DNA of 64,000 nucleotides from Roseicitreum antarcticum (GTDB taxonomy: Bacteria > Pseudomonadota > Alphaproteobacteria > Rhodobacterales > Rhodobacteraceae), in assembly GCF_014681765.1 (NCBI RefSeq), contig NZ_CP061498.1, positions 248,001-312,000 of the forward strand. Direction: 5' to 3'. This document shows positions 8,440-17,111 of this stretch, in pieces. Both the position numbers and the translations under genes were made by a program. Under the pieces are notes generated by a model. The model made no database searches, had not been told where the DNA came from, and worked only from the letters and a program-made list of their open reading frames with translations. Every line of letters starts with the position of its first letter. Positions within the stretch are counted from its first letter, which is position 1.

Positions 8440-9696
8440 ATGTTTGAATTCTTGCGTAAGGCCGGGCCGGGGGCTGCCGTGGCGGCAGCGGTGGCCCCGG
8501 ATGCGAGGGCAGTGCCCGAGGCCAAGGCATCCGCCGTGGGGCCCCTGACTGCGGGGCCGTTGCACAGCGGCTGGACCAGTGCTGTCAAGACCGCCGCGCA
8601 GGGCAGTGCCTTTGGCCCACGCGACACGGTGGCGCTGACCCGGGCGGGGTTTCAGAGCAACCCGATCGGGTTTCGGGCGGTGCGGCTGATTTCGGAAGCG
8701 GCCTCGGCGCTGCCGCTGATCTTGCAAGATTGCGCGTGCAGGTATGACACGCATCCGGTCCTGGACCTGATCCGCCGCCCCAACCCGGTGCAGGGCAAGG
8801 CCGATCTGTTCGAGGCGGTCTATGCCCAGCTGTTGCTGACCGGGAATGCGTATCTGGAGGCCGTGCAAGGCACCGCCGCGCTGCCCTATGAGTTGCATGT
8901 GCTGCGGTCAGACCGCATGGCGGTGGTGCCGGGGGCGGATGGCTGGCCAGTGGCCTATGATTACACCGTGGGCGGGCGCAAGCATCGCTTCGACATGACC
9001 GGGCAGGCCGCGCCGGTGTGTCATATCCGGTCCTTCCATCCGCAAGATGACCATTACGGGCTGTCGCCGCTGGAGGCCTCGGCCTGCGCGGTTGATGTGC
9101 ATAACGCGGCGTCGAAATGGTCTAAGGCGCTGCTCGACAATGCGGCGCGGCCCTCGGGTGCGATCATCTACAAGGGGCCGGACGGGCAGGGCGCGATGTC
9201 GGCCGATCAGTTCGAGCGCCTGCAGGCCGAGATGGAGACCTATCATCAGGGGGCGCGCAATGCCGGCCGCCCGATGCTGCTGGAAGGGGGCCTGGACTGG
9301 AAGCCCATGGGATTCTCGCCCAGCGACATGGAGTTCCAGAAGACCAAGGAAGCGGCGGCGCGGGAAATCGCAGTGGCGTTCGGCATCCCACCGATGCTGC
9401 TGGGCATTCCGGGCGACGCGACCTATGCGAATTACCAAGAGGCGCATCGCGCGTTCTACCGGCTGACCGTCGTGCCGATGGTTACCCGCGTCACTGCTGC
9501 CGTGTCGCACTGGCTGTCGGGCTTTACCGGCGAGGCGGTGGAGTTGCGCCCCGATCTGGACCAATTGCCCGCGCTGGCGCAGGAACGCGACCAGCAATGG
9601 CGGCGGGTGGGCGAGGCGACCTTCCTGACCGAGGCAGAAAAGCGGAGCCTTTTGGGCCTGCCGCCCATGGCCGGGCCGACGGCTGACGACGCATGA
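8440..9696 (+). CDS. orfg3: GTA portal protein (orfg3)
   Basis: HK97-type portal protein that forms the dodecameric ring at the head vertex through which DNA passes. Family features include GFRAVRLISEAASALPL, YAQLLLTGNAYLE, YGLSPLEA and IAVAFGIPPMLLGIPGDATYANYQEA. The length of 418 aa is typical. The start has a strong ribosome-binding site (gaaagga). Codon use and GC match the neighbouring chromosome. Its stop overlaps the orfg3.5 start (ATGA), so the two are translationally coupled. Confidence 0.95.
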   Translation: MFEFLRKAGPGAAVAAAVAPDARAVPEAKASAVGPLTAGPLHSGWTSAVKTAAQGSAFGPRDTVALTRAGFQSNPIGFRAVRLISEAASALPLILQDCACRYDTHPVLDLIRRPNPVQGKADLFEAVYAQLLLTGNAYLEAVQGTAALPYELHVLRSDRMAVVPGADGWPVAYDYTVGGRKHRFDMTGQAAPVCHIRSFHPQDDHYGLSPLEASACAVDVHNAASKWSKALLDNAARPSGAIIYKGPDGQGAMSADQFERLQAEMETYHQGARNAGRPMLLEGGLDWKPMGFSPSDMEFQKTKEAAAREIAVAFGIPPMLLGIPGDATYANYQEAHRAFYRLTVVPMVTRVTAAVSHWLSGFTGEAVELRPDLDQLPALAQERDQQWRRVGEATFLTEAEKRSLLGLPPMAGPTADDA

Positions 9697-9938
9697 GCGC
9701 GCGGCGGTCGGTCGGGGGGTCGCGGTACCTTTATGACAGCTTCGACGCCGCCCAAGCGCGGATCGAGGCCAATGAGCGTGTCGCCGATGAGCGCCGGGCC
9801 GCGCTGGAATACCGTCTGGACCGGATCGAGACGACGTTGGAGCGGCTGGAAAAGCGGCTGTGGCTGGCGGTTTACGGCGTGGCGGGTGCCGTGCTGATCA
9901 ACGGCGCGCTGGCGCTGCTGGCCAGTCAGGGCGCGTGA
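9693..9938 (+). CDS. orfg3.5: GTA orfg3.5, small membrane-anchored helical protein
   Basis: An 81-aa protein matching the small gene between portal and protease in Rhodobacter-type GTAs (rcc01685 type, annotated as a head formation protein). It has a charged amphipathic helix (RIEANERVADERRAALEYRLDRIE), probably a short coiled coil, followed by one transmembrane segment (AVYGVAGAVLINGALALLA). The function is uncertain. It overlaps the portal stop by four bases. Confidence 0.85.
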   Translation: MSARRSVGGSRYLYDSFDAAQARIEANERVADERRAALEYRLDRIETTLERLEKRLWLAVYGVAGAVLINGALALLASQGA

Positions 9939-9974
9939 CGGGGTATCAGGATTTCATTGCAGGAGAGAATGCCG

Positions 9975-10547
9975 ATGACTGACTATTCAGGGCTGGAACA
10001 CAAGTTCCACCGCCCCGAGGCCGGGCTGACGGTCACCGATGGCACCACCATCGCGGGCTATGCCAGCCTGTTCGGGCGGCCGGATCAGGGCGGGGATGTG
10101 GTGCTGCCGGGGGCTTACGTGGCCTCGCTCGGCGCGCTGCGGGCGCGGGGCGGCAAGGTGCGGATGCTGTGGCAGCACGACCCGGCGCAGCCCATCGGCG
10201 TCTGGGACGAGGTGTCCGAGGATGCGCGGGGCTTGTTCGTCAAGGGGCGCTTGCTGACGGATGTGATGCGGGGCCGCGAGGCGGTGGCGCTGATCGGTGC
10301 GGGTGCGTTGGACGGGCTGTCCATCGGCTACCGCACGGTCAAGGCACAGGCCATTGCGGGCGGTGGCCGACGGCTGAGCGTGCTGGACCTGTGGGAGGTG
10401 TCGCTGGTGACCTTTCCGATGCTGAGCGATGCGCGGGTGGCGGCCAAAGCTGACATCGCGCCTGCGATGGCGATGGGCGAGGGCGGCAGCATGGCCGCAC
10501 TGGCACAGGCGCTGGAAGCGGCGCGGGCCGCTTTGGCGGCGCGTTAG
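9975..10547 (+). CDS. orfg4: GTA prohead protease (orfg4)
   Basis: HK97-family prohead maturation protease that removes capsid scaffold domains before DNA packaging. Motifs include GYASLFGRPDQGGDVVLPGA, MLWQHDPAQPIG with the conserved catalytic His, and LSIGYRT with the catalytic Ser. A final LWEVSLVTFPM segment is diagnostic. The ATG at 9975 was chosen because AGGAGAG at 9961-9967 is ideally spaced from it; ATG 9969 and TTG 9957 lie too close to, or upstream of, that site. The product is 190 aa. Confidence 0.93.
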   Translation: MTDYSGLEHKFHRPEAGLTVTDGTTIAGYASLFGRPDQGGDVVLPGAYVASLGALRARGGKVRMLWQHDPAQPIGVWDEVSEDARGLFVKGRLLTDVMRGREAVALIGAGALDGLSIGYRTVKAQAIAGGGRRLSVLDLWEVSLVTFPMLSDARVAAKADIAPAMAMGEGGSMAALAQALEAARAALAAR

Positions 10548-10959
10548 GTGGATCTGTGCGGCCCGTGCCGGGGGCTGTGGGCCGCCCACCTCAGGCGGGG
10601 GGCGCTGTGATTTAGAGTGAGGCGCCCCGGTCAGACGCACGTTTCTGGCGTGAAAACAACTGCGTACCGGGCCGCGATTTGTCCGGTGCGCAGGGCGCGG
10701 GTTCGGCGCCAGTGGCGGCGGTGGCGCGCGATTCGGTGGCCGGTTCGACGGCAGGAAGCCGTGGCCCGCACGGCCCACGCGCAGGAAAAACCCTGTTGCA
10801 TCCCTGCGAACCGGGCAGCGCGCGGTCGCTTTCAGCTTCCTTAAACGCTTTGCGCTAGGGTTTGTCTGAGCGCGACTTTGGCGATGTCAGGCCGATCCGT
10901 CCCGCCGCGCGCCTTCCCGCCGGTCCGCATGTGGATCATCCAACCAAGCAGGAGAGACA
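10548..10959 (+). other. 412-base spacer before the capsid gene
   Basis: No convincing gene. A 75-codon Arg-rich frame at 10617-10844 looks spurious. A hairpin with a 7-bp stem (GGGGCGC at 10599-10605 with GCGCCCC at 10622-10628, 16-nt loop) lies just after orfg4. The spacer is long for this otherwise tightly packed operon, so it may carry processing or stability signals for the capsid mRNA. The capsid ribosome-binding site (GGAGAG) ends it. Confidence 0.5.
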
Positions 10960-12192
10960 ATGACCAAACCCGAGGCAAAGGCCACGGGCCGGGCTGCATC
11001 CGCCGCGCCGTCCCAGGCCACCTTGTCCGAAGCGGGCCACCAGCCGGTGGCCGAGGTGAAAACCGCGCTGACCGGATTTCTGAGTGAATTCAACGCCTTT
11101 CAGGCCGAGATCAAGACATCCCTTCAACAACAGGAAGAGCGACTGACCATGCTGGATCGTAAACACGCCACCGCCGCAGCGCGCCCGATGCTGGGCATGA
11201 CCGACCAGGGCGCTGCCCCGCATCAGAAGGCCTTCGATGCCTATCTGCGCCATGGCGACGACGCTGGCCTGCGTGGCCTGACGCTGGAGGCCAAGGGGCT
11301 GAGCACCCAGGTGGCCGCCGAGGGCGGGTATCTGGTGGACCCGGTCACCGCCGACACGGTACGCGGCGTGCTGCATGCCAGCGCCTCGATCCGGGCGATT
11401 GCCTCGGTGGTCACGGTCGAGGCGTCCAGTTTCGACGTGCTGGTCGACCATACCGAAGTGTCGAGCGGCTGGGCGACCGAAGCGGGCACTGTGCCCGAGG
11501 CTGACACGCCGCAGATCGACCGCATCAGCATCGCCCTGCACGAGCTGTCGGCGATGCCGAAGGCGAGCCAGCGCCTGCTGGACGACAGCGCCTTTGACAT
11601 CGAGGGCTGGTTGGCCGACCGGATCGCGGGCAAGTTCACCCGCGCCGAGGCACATGCCTTCATCCTGGGCGACGGGCAGGACAAGCCGCACGGATTTCTG
11701 ACCCATCCTGTTGTCGTCAATGACGACTGGGAGTGGGGGTCGCTGGGCTATATCGCCACCGGCAATTCGGGCGAGTTTGCCACGACCAACGCGTCGGATG
11801 CGATTGTCGATCTGGTCTATGCATTGTCGGCCACCTACCGTGCCAACGGCACCTTCGTGATGAACTCGAAAACTGCGGGTGCAGTGCGCAAGATGAAGGA
11901 TGCCGATGGGCGTTTCCTGTGGGCCGATGGGCTGGCGGTGGCAGAACCCGCGCGGCTGATGGGCTATCCGGTGCTGATTGCCGAGGACATGCCCGATATC
12001 GCGGCCAATGCCTGTGCGATTGCCTTTGGCGATTTTCGGGCTGGCTATACGGTTGCGGAACGTCCCGACCTGCGCGTGCTGCGCGACCCGTTCAGCGCCA
12101 AGCCGCATGTGCTGTTCTATGCGACCAAGCGTGTCGGTGGCGATGTGTCGGATTTCAAGGCGATCAAGCTGCTGCGTTTCTCGGCCAGTTAA
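10960..12192 (+). CDS. orfg5: GTA major capsid protein (orfg5)
   Basis: HK97-fold major capsid protein that builds the GTA head. Residues from about 1 to 100 form the cleavable N-terminal delta domain with coiled-coil character (AEIKTSLQQQEERLTMLDRK). The HK97 core begins near LSTQVAAEGGYLVDPVTADTV and includes the E-loop region, YIATGNSGEFA, GTFVMNSKTAGAVRKMKDADG and FGDFRAGYTVAERPDLRVLRDP split over the C-terminal half. The length of 410 aa fits. A strong GGAGAG site precedes the ATG. Long spacers on both sides set it apart from the rest of the cluster. Confidence 0.97.
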   Translation: MTKPEAKATGRAASAAPSQATLSEAGHQPVAEVKTALTGFLSEFNAFQAEIKTSLQQQEERLTMLDRKHATAAARPMLGMTDQGAAPHQKAFDAYLRHGDDAGLRGLTLEAKGLSTQVAAEGGYLVDPVTADTVRGVLHASASIRAIASVVTVEASSFDVLVDHTEVSSGWATEAGTVPEADTPQIDRISIALHELSAMPKASQRLLDDSAFDIEGWLADRIAGKFTRAEAHAFILGDGQDKPHGFLTHPVVVNDDWEWGSLGYIATGNSGEFATTNASDAIVDLVYALSATYRANGTFVMNSKTAGAVRKMKDADGRFLWADGLAVAEPARLMGYPVLIAEDMPDIAANACAIAFGDFRAGYTVAERPDLRVLRDPFSAKPHVLFYATKRVGGDVSDFKAIKLLRFSAS

Positions 12193-12531
12193 GGCGCCGG
12201 CGCTGGCAGGCATTCGCTGTCCGGGCGGGGGGTGCTTTGCGCCCTTTGGCGCGGACCTGACGCCTTCCAGCCCGCGATGAGATCCCCGCCCCGGGCCGTC
12301 ACTGGTCCGGGGCGGGGGCAGATGCCGGGCGGGGTGATGCGTCTTTTGGCTGCTTCCCATCCTACCCCCTGGTTCCCTCGTGTGGGCGGCGTGTCGCTGC
12401 GCCCGGCACCTGTAAACGGCGATTGTATCGGCGATGGACCAACGCTCGCGGGCCGAACCGAACCCCAATATGCGCAAGACCGCGTGTCCCGGCTGGAAGG
12501 GACGCAACGGCCCATGATCTGGAGGTATATG
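12193..12531 (+). other. 339-base spacer after the capsid gene
   Basis: No gene supported. It holds a very stable hairpin at 12284-12317 (separate entry) and, at 12231-12249, one diverged copy of the motif CTTTGCGCCC that makes up the tandem repeat near 21,932. The orfg6 ribosome-binding site GGAGG is at 12521-12525. Confidence 0.5.
12284..12317 (+). other. Strong GC hairpin downstream of the capsid gene
   Basis: Positions 12284-12297 pair with 12304-12317 to form a 14-bp stem with one G-U pair and a 6-nt loop. No T run follows, so it is not a classic terminator. It more likely stabilises the 3' end of a capsid mRNA or slows transcription into the tail genes. Confidence 0.7.
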
Positions 12532-13119
12532 ATGGATTTGCAGGAACAAGGTCAGGTGGCCGACAGCGCCTTGCCGGTGACGGCGTTCCGGGCGCATCTG
12601 GCGCTGGGGCGCGGATTCGCCGATGAGGCGGCGCAGGACGATCTGTTGCGCGCCGTGCTGCGCGCCGCGATCCGCACGGTCGAGGGGCGGATTTCCAAGG
12701 TGCTGCTGACCCGCAGTTTTGTGCTGCGGCTGGCGTGCTGGCGTAGTGGTGCGGCGCAGACCCTGCCGCTGGCCCCGGTGTCGGATGTGGCGCAGGTGGC
12801 GTTGATCGACCGCACAGGGGCTGTCGCGGTGCTCAGCCCGGCGCGTTGGCATCTGCAACGCGATGCGCACCGTCCGAGGGTCGTTGCCAGCGCGGGGCTT
12901 TGGCCCGCGATCCCGGCGCAGGGGGCGGTGGAGATCACGTTTGACGCGGGCTTTGGCCCCGACTGGGCCGATGTACCCGCCGATCTGGTGCAGGCGGTGT
13001 TCCTGCTGGCCACGCGATATTATGAGCATCGCGGTGGGGCCGAGGCCGAAATTTCCCCCGATGTGGTGGCGCTGATTGCGCCCTACCGGTCGATCCGGTT
13101 GTTTGGCGGTGGGGCATGA
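12532..13119 (+). CDS. orfg6: GTA head-tail adaptor (orfg6)
   Basis: Head-tail connector (adaptor) that docks below the portal; corresponds to RcGTA orfg6 and HK97 gp6-like connectors. Typical elements are ALPVTAFRAHLALG, VEGRISKVLLTR, PLAPVSDVAQVALIDRTG and AVFLLATRYYEHRG. Residues upstream of ATG 12532 in the same frame are unlike the family. GGAGG at 12521-12525 is well spaced for 12532 (195 aa), with ATG 12529 as alternative. Its stop overlaps the orfg7 start. Confidence 0.88.
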   Translation: MDLQEQGQVADSALPVTAFRAHLALGRGFADEAAQDDLLRAVLRAAIRTVEGRISKVLLTRSFVLRLACWRSGAAQTLPLAPVSDVAQVALIDRTGAVAVLSPARWHLQRDAHRPRVVASAGLWPAIPAQGAVEITFDAGFGPDWADVPADLVQAVFLLATRYYEHRGGAEAEISPDVVALIAPYRSIRLFGGGA

Positions 13120-13454
13120 GGGCGCCGGACCTGACCCGCGCGCTGGTTCTGGAGGAACAGGTGCGCATGCCTGACGGCGCGGGGGGCTATGCGATCAGCT
13201 GGGTCGGTCTTGGCACGCTTTACGCTGATGTGCGCGCCGGGTCAGGGCGCGAACGGGCGCTGGCGCAGGGGCCGGTGGCGGTGGCCGCCGTGCGGATCTT
13301 CGTGCGCGGTGCGCCGACGGGCAGCCCGCAACGCCCGCGCCCCGACCAGCGGCTGCGCGAGGGCGACCGTATCTGGCGGCTGCATGCCGTGACCGAGGGG
13401 GATCCGCACGGCCGCCATCTGATCTGCTATGCCACCCAGGAGACACCGCAATGA
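13116..13454 (+). CDS. orfg7: GTA head-tail stopper (orfg7)
   Basis: Small beta-rich head completion protein of the phage stopper type, closing the head channel between adaptor and tail. At 112 aa it contains LVLEEQVRMPDGAGGY, TLYADVRAGSGRE and DRIWRLHAVTEGDPHGRHL, typical of the SPP1 gp16-like and GTA family. It begins within the orfg6 stop (ATGA), showing translational coupling. Confidence 0.85.
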   Translation: MRAPDLTRALVLEEQVRMPDGAGGYAISWVGLGTLYADVRAGSGRERALAQGPVAVAAVRIFVRGAPTGSPQRPRPDQRLREGDRIWRLHAVTEGDPHGRHLICYATQETPQ

Positions 13455-13864
13455 GCTATGCATGGGCCGCCGATTTGCAGGCCGGGGTGTATCAGGCGCT
13501 GGCCGATGATGTGGAACTGTCGGCGCTGGTGGCGGGTGCGATCTTTGACGCGCCGCCGCTGAACGATCTGCCGCCGGTGTTCATCATGCTGGGCCCGGAA
13601 GAGGCGCAGGACCGTTCCGACGCCTCGGGCGCGGGGGCTGAGCACCGCTTCACGGTCTCCGTGGTGGGAGAGGGGCCGGGGTTCCTGGCCGCCAAGATTG
13701 TGGCGGCGCGGGTGTCCGAGGTGTTGCAAGGCACCCCCCCGGCCCTGACCGCCGCACTGTTGCCTGCGCATCTGACCGGGCTTTGGTTCGAGCGCGCAAT
13801 GGCGAAGGTGGACGGGGCGCGGCGGCGCATCGATCTGCGGTATCGCGCGCGGGTCGGCGTCTAG
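13451..13864 (+). CDS. orfg8: GTA tail terminator, DUF3168 (orfg8)
   Basis: DUF3168 tail terminator (lambda gpU-like), which caps tail tube growth and joins the stopper. The 137-aa product has LQAGVYQALADDVELSALV, FIMLGPEEAQDRSD and HRFTVSVVGEGPGFLAAKIVA split by a variable loop. It overlaps orfg7 by four bases. A 133-base gap with no gene follows before orfg9. Confidence 0.88.
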   Translation: MSYAWAADLQAGVYQALADDVELSALVAGAIFDAPPLNDLPPVFIMLGPEEAQDRSDASGAGAEHRFTVSVVGEGPGFLAAKIVAARVSEVLQGTPPALTAALLPAHLTGLWFERAMAKVDGARRRIDLRYRARVGV

Positions 13865-13997
13865 GCGGGCCGTTCCCGCATTTTGGTTCCGCTGTAAGTA
13901 TTTTCAAATCAGGGGATTGGCAGGTCAGATAGCCTGCGCCTGGCCGCCCCGCCAGACCGCGCCCCCCACGGGCCGGAGCAATCACAGGAGAGAACGC

Positions 13998-14411
13998 ATG
14001 GCTGTGCAGAATGGCAAGGATCTGCTGATCAAGATGGACATGACCGGCGACGGTCAGTTCGAGACCGTTGCGGGCCTGCGTGCCACGCGGGTCAGTTTCA
14101 ACGCGGAAACGGTCGATGTGACTTCGTTGGAATCGCAAGGCGGTTGGCGCGAGTTGTTGGCGGGCGCGGGCGTGAAATCGGCCGCGATCTCTGGCGCGGG
14201 GGTGTTTCGCGACAGTGCCACGGATGAGCGGGCGCGCGCGATCTTCTTCAACGGCGAGGTGCCGCAGTTTCAGGTCATCATCCCCGATTTCGGCGTGGTC
14301 GAGGGGCCGTTCCAGATCAGCGGGATCGACTATGCGGGCAGCCACAACGGCGAGGCAACCTATGAGTTGTCGCTGGCATCCGCTGGTGCGCTGAACTTCA
14401 CGGCGCTGTGA
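13998..14411 (+). CDS. orfg9: GTA tail tube protein (orfg9)
   Basis: Major tail (tube) protein; TP901-1-like tail tube family. Diagnostic sequence includes MAVQNGKDLLIKMDMTGDG at the start, VTSLESQGGWRELLAGAG and FNGEVPQFQVIIPDFG. The length of 137 aa is normal. The ATG at 13998 follows GGAGAGAACGC; upstream codons in frame are not conserved-looking. Confidence 0.92.
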   Translation: MAVQNGKDLLIKMDMTGDGQFETVAGLRATRVSFNAETVDVTSLESQGGWRELLAGAGVKSAAISGAGVFRDSATDERARAIFFNGEVPQFQVIIPDFGVVEGPFQISGIDYAGSHNGEATYELSLASAGALNFTAL

Positions 14412-14422
14412 GGGGGCGCGGC

Positions 14423-14743
14423 ATGGCAAATCCTTATGCAGGCGAGGTTGCGTTGTGGCTGGACGGCAAGCGCCATGTGCTGCGTCTGACGCTGGGCGCG
14501 CTTGCCGAACTGGAGGCCGGGATGGGTGCCGATACGCTGGTGGCGCTGGTCGAGCGGTTCGACGGTGGGCAGTTTTCCAGCCGCGACGTGCTGGCGCTGA
14601 TCGTGGCAGGCCTGCGCGGCGGCGGCTGGCGCGGCACTGCGGATGATCTGCTGACTGCAGACATCCGCGGCGGCGCGGTGGAGGCCGCGAAAGTCGCCGC
14701 CATGCTGCTGGCGCGGGCCTTTGCCCTGCCGGGGCAGGGCTAA
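14423..14743 (+). CDS. orfg10: GTA tail chaperone (orfg10)
   Basis: GTA gp10 family, in the position of phage tail assembly chaperones. The 106-aa product has MANPYAGEVALWLDGKRHV, LTLGALAELEAGMGA and SSRDVLALIVAGLRGGGW. GAGGGGG at 14410-14416 supports the ATG at 14423 over the GTG at 14408. Confidence 0.85.
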   Translation: MANPYAGEVALWLDGKRHVLRLTLGALAELEAGMGADTLVALVERFDGGQFSSRDVLALIVAGLRGGGWRGTADDLLTADIRGGAVEAAKVAAMLLARAFALPGQG

Positions 14744-14747
14744 GCCC

Positions 14748-14954
14748 ATGCGGTTCGACTGGGCGGCGTTGATGCGGGCCGGGCTGCGCGATCTGCGGCT
14801 GACGCCCGCGCAGTTCTGGGCGCTGACGCCCATGGAGCTGCGCATGATGCTGGGGCTGGATGCGGGCACCGCCCCCCTGACGCGGGCGCGGCTGGAAGAA
14901 CTGGCCGCCGCCTTTCCCGACGTGAAGAAAGGGGACAGAGATGAGCGCGATTGA
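14748..14954 (+). CDS. orfg10.1: GTA tail assembly chaperone (orfg10.1)
   Basis: A 68-aa helical protein of the rcc01693 / tail assembly chaperone 6 type, lying between orfg10 and the tape measure as in other GTAs. Motifs: LRDLRLTPAQFWALTPMEL and LTRARLEELAAAFPD. The ATG at 14748 follows the orfg10 stop by four bases with GGGGCAGGG as ribosome-binding site. Its 3' end overlaps the orfg11 start. Confidence 0.85.
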   Translation: MRFDWAALMRAGLRDLRLTPAQFWALTPMELRMMLGLDAGTAPLTRARLEELAAAFPDVKKGDRDERD

Positions 14955-15594
14955 CACATTGGCCGACCAGATTGCCGCGCTGGAATTGCGGCTGGGCAAC
15001 ACCACCGGCATGGTGGCGGCGTTCGACAGCGAGCTTGCGGGCCTGAGCCGGGGTATCGGCATGACCGCGCGCGAGGTGGACGGGCTGGGCCGGGCATTCT
15101 CGGGCAGTTTGCGACGCGCCTTCGATGGCGCGGTTTTTGACGGCGTGCGGCTGTCTGACACGCTGTCGGGGCTGGCGCGGTCGATGGCCGATAACGTCTA
15201 TGCCATGGCAATGCGTCCGGTGCAGAACGCGCTGGGCGGCGCGTTGGCGCAGGGTGCGTCCAGCCTGTTTGGTGGGTTGATGCCGTTTGCGCAGGGCGGC
15301 AGTTTTGCGCAGGGCCGGGTGATGCCCTTTGCCAGTGGTGGCGTGGTCAGCGCGCCGGTGGCCTTTCCGATGCGCGGCGGCACCGGGCTGATGGGCGAGG
15401 CCGGGCCCGAGGCGATCATGCCGCTGCGGCGCGGTCCGGACGGGCGCCTTGGCGTGGCGGCAGGCGGTGGCGGCGGGGCGGTCCATGTGGTCATCAATGT
15501 CGCGACGCCTGATGTGGCGGGGTTTGAGCGTTCGCAATCCCAGATCGCGGCGCAGATGGGGCGTTTGCTGTCCAATGGCCAAAGGAATCGCTGA
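14941..15594 (+). CDS. orfg11: GTA tape measure protein (orfg11)
   Basis: Short tail tape measure protein (217 aa), consistent with the short siphovirus-like GTA tail. The N-terminal half is helical (IDTLADQIAALELRLG). The C-terminal half is Gly-rich, with FAQGGSFAQGRVMPFASGG followed by the typical GLMGEAGPEAIMPLRRG motif of phage tape measures. It overlaps orfg10.1 by 14 bases. Confidence 0.92.
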   Translation: MSAIDTLADQIAALELRLGNTTGMVAAFDSELAGLSRGIGMTAREVDGLGRAFSGSLRRAFDGAVFDGVRLSDTLSGLARSMADNVYAMAMRPVQNALGGALAQGASSLFGGLMPFAQGGSFAQGRVMPFASGGVVSAPVAFPMRGGTGLMGEAGPEAIMPLRRGPDGRLGVAAGGGGGAVHVVINVATPDVAGFERSQSQIAAQMGRLLSNGQRNR

Positions 15595-16227
15595 ATGGCT
15601 TTTCATGACATCAGATTTCCCGCGAGCCTGTCGTTCGGCTCGCTCGGCGGGCCGGAGCGGCGGACCGAGGTGGTGACGCTGGCAAACGGGTTCGAGGAAC
15701 GCAACACGCCCTGGGCACAGTCGCGCCGCCGCTATGACGCGGGGATGGGGCTACGGTCGCTGGATGATGTGGCGGCGTTGATCGCGTTCTTCGAGGCGCG
15801 GCAGGGGATGCTGCATGCTTTTCGCTGGAAGGATTGGGCGGATTACAAGTCCGGCCTGCCGTCGCACGCGGTGACGGCGCTGGATCAGGAGATCGGGCGC
15901 GGTGACGGCGTGGCTGCGGTGTTCGCGCTGCGCAAGGGCTATGTCTCGGGGGGGCAGGTGCATTACCGTGATATTGCGAAACCCGTGGCGGGCAGCGTGC
16001 GTGTGGCCGTTGGCAATGATCCGCAGGCCGAGGGGCTTCACTGGTCGGTCGACGCGGCCACCGGGCAGGTCAGTTTCGCCACGCCGCCGGGGCCGGGGGC
16101 GATCGTGACGGCGGGGTTTGAGTTCGATGTGCCGGTACGGTTTGACGCGGACCTCATTCAGGTGTCGGTCGCCAGTTTTCAGGCGGGCGTCGTGCCCAAG
16201 GTGCCGGTGGTGGAGGTGCGGATATGA
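15595..16227 (+). CDS. orfg12: GTA distal tail protein, DUF2460 (orfg12)
   Basis: Distal tail protein at the base of the tube; DUF2460 family. Conserved segments include FHDIRFPASLSFGSLGGPER, RRRYDAGMGLRSLDDVAALI and FFEARQGMLHAFRWKDW. The 210-aa length is normal. It starts immediately after the orfg11 stop and overlaps orfg13 by four bases. Confidence 0.93.
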   Translation: MAFHDIRFPASLSFGSLGGPERRTEVVTLANGFEERNTPWAQSRRRYDAGMGLRSLDDVAALIAFFEARQGMLHAFRWKDWADYKSGLPSHAVTALDQEIGRGDGVAAVFALRKGYVSGGQVHYRDIAKPVAGSVRVAVGNDPQAEGLHWSVDAATGQVSFATPPGPGAIVTAGFEFDVPVRFDADLIQVSVASFQAGVVPKVPVVEVRI

Positions 16228-17111
16228 CCTTGCAGGCGCATCTGGAAAGCGGGGCCACAACGGTGGCGCGGGTCTGGCTTCTGACGCGCGCCGATGGGGT
16301 AGTGATGGGGTTTACCGATCATGACCGCGATCTGCATTTCGGTGGCGTGGTGTACCGCGCGGGCGCGGGGCTGACCGCGCGGGCGCTGGAACAGACCACG
16401 GGGCTATCGGTCGACAATTCTGAGGCGGTGGGCGCGCTGTCGGATGGCGCGCTGACCGAGGCGGATATTCGTGCAGGCCGCTATGACGGTGCGACGTTGG
16501 AGATTGCCGAGGTCAACTGGGCCGCGCAATCGCAGCGCCGGGTCGTGTTTCGGGGGACATTGGGCGAGGTGTCGCATCAGGGTGGCGCGTTCCGGGCCGA
16601 ATTGCGCGGGCTGACTGAAGCGCTGGGCGTGGCGGGAGGCCGGATCTATCAGGCTGACTGCACCGCCGTGCTCGGCGATGCCGCTTGTCGGTTTGACCTG
16701 AGCGTCCCGGGCTACCGCACTGAAGCGGCATTGCTGGCAAGTGATGATGGCTGCGTGCTGCGTCTGCCTGCGCTGCCGGGCTTTGACGACCTGTGGTTTG
16801 AAGGCGGGCGCGTGCAGGTGATGAGCGGCGCTGCCATGGGCCAGACGGGGGTCATCAAGGCCGACCGGGTCCAGGGCGCGGCACGGGTGATCGAACTGTG
16901 GCAGGCGCTTGGTGCGCTACCCGCCCGGGGCGATCTGCTGCGGCTGGATGCCGGTTGCGACAAGCGCGCCGCGACTTGCCGGTTGAAATTCGCGAATATG
17001 GTGAACTTTCAGGGCTTTCCGCACATCCCGGGTGAGGATTGGCTGATGGCCTATCCGCGGCGCGCGGGTGCGAATACCGGGGCCGCCCTGCGCGGCGCGG
17101 CGGGGGCATGA
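16224..17111 (+). CDS. orfg13: GTA baseplate hub protein, DUF2163 (orfg13)
   Basis: Hub protein of the tail tip, DUF2163 plus the phage BR0599-like C-terminal domain. Residues near the N-terminus include WLLTRADGVVMGFTDHDRDL. The C-terminal half has several Cys (QADCTAVLGDAACRFDL, DAGCDKRAATC), and the published RcGTA hub binds a metal or iron-sulfur centre through such residues; that role here is inferred. It ends in the conserved MVNFQGFPHIPGEDWL. The stop overlaps the orfg14 start. Confidence 0.93.
   Translation: MTLQAHLESGATTVARVWLLTRADGVVMGFTDHDRDLHFGGVVYRAGAGLTARALEQTTGLSVDNSEAVGALSDGALTEADIRAGRYDGATLEIAEVNWAAQSQRRVVFRGTLGEVSHQGGAFRAELRGLTEALGVAGGRIYQADCTAVLGDAACRFDLSVPGYRTEAALLASDDGCVLRLPALPGFDDLWFEGGRVQVMSGAAMGQTGVIKADRVQGAARVIELWQALGALPARGDLLRLDAGCDKRAATCRLKFANMVNFQGFPHIPGEDWLMAYPRRAGANTGAALRGAAGA

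Noticed and set aside
10617-10844. 75-codon Arg-rich frame before the capsid gene
   Set aside because: No ribosome-binding site or family; composition typical of GC-rich spacer.
10936-13029. 697-codon frame on the - strand opposite the capsid and adaptor genes
   Set aside because: Mirror of high-GC codon structure; reads through the spacers and shows no family motif, whereas the + strand frames are clear GTA genes.
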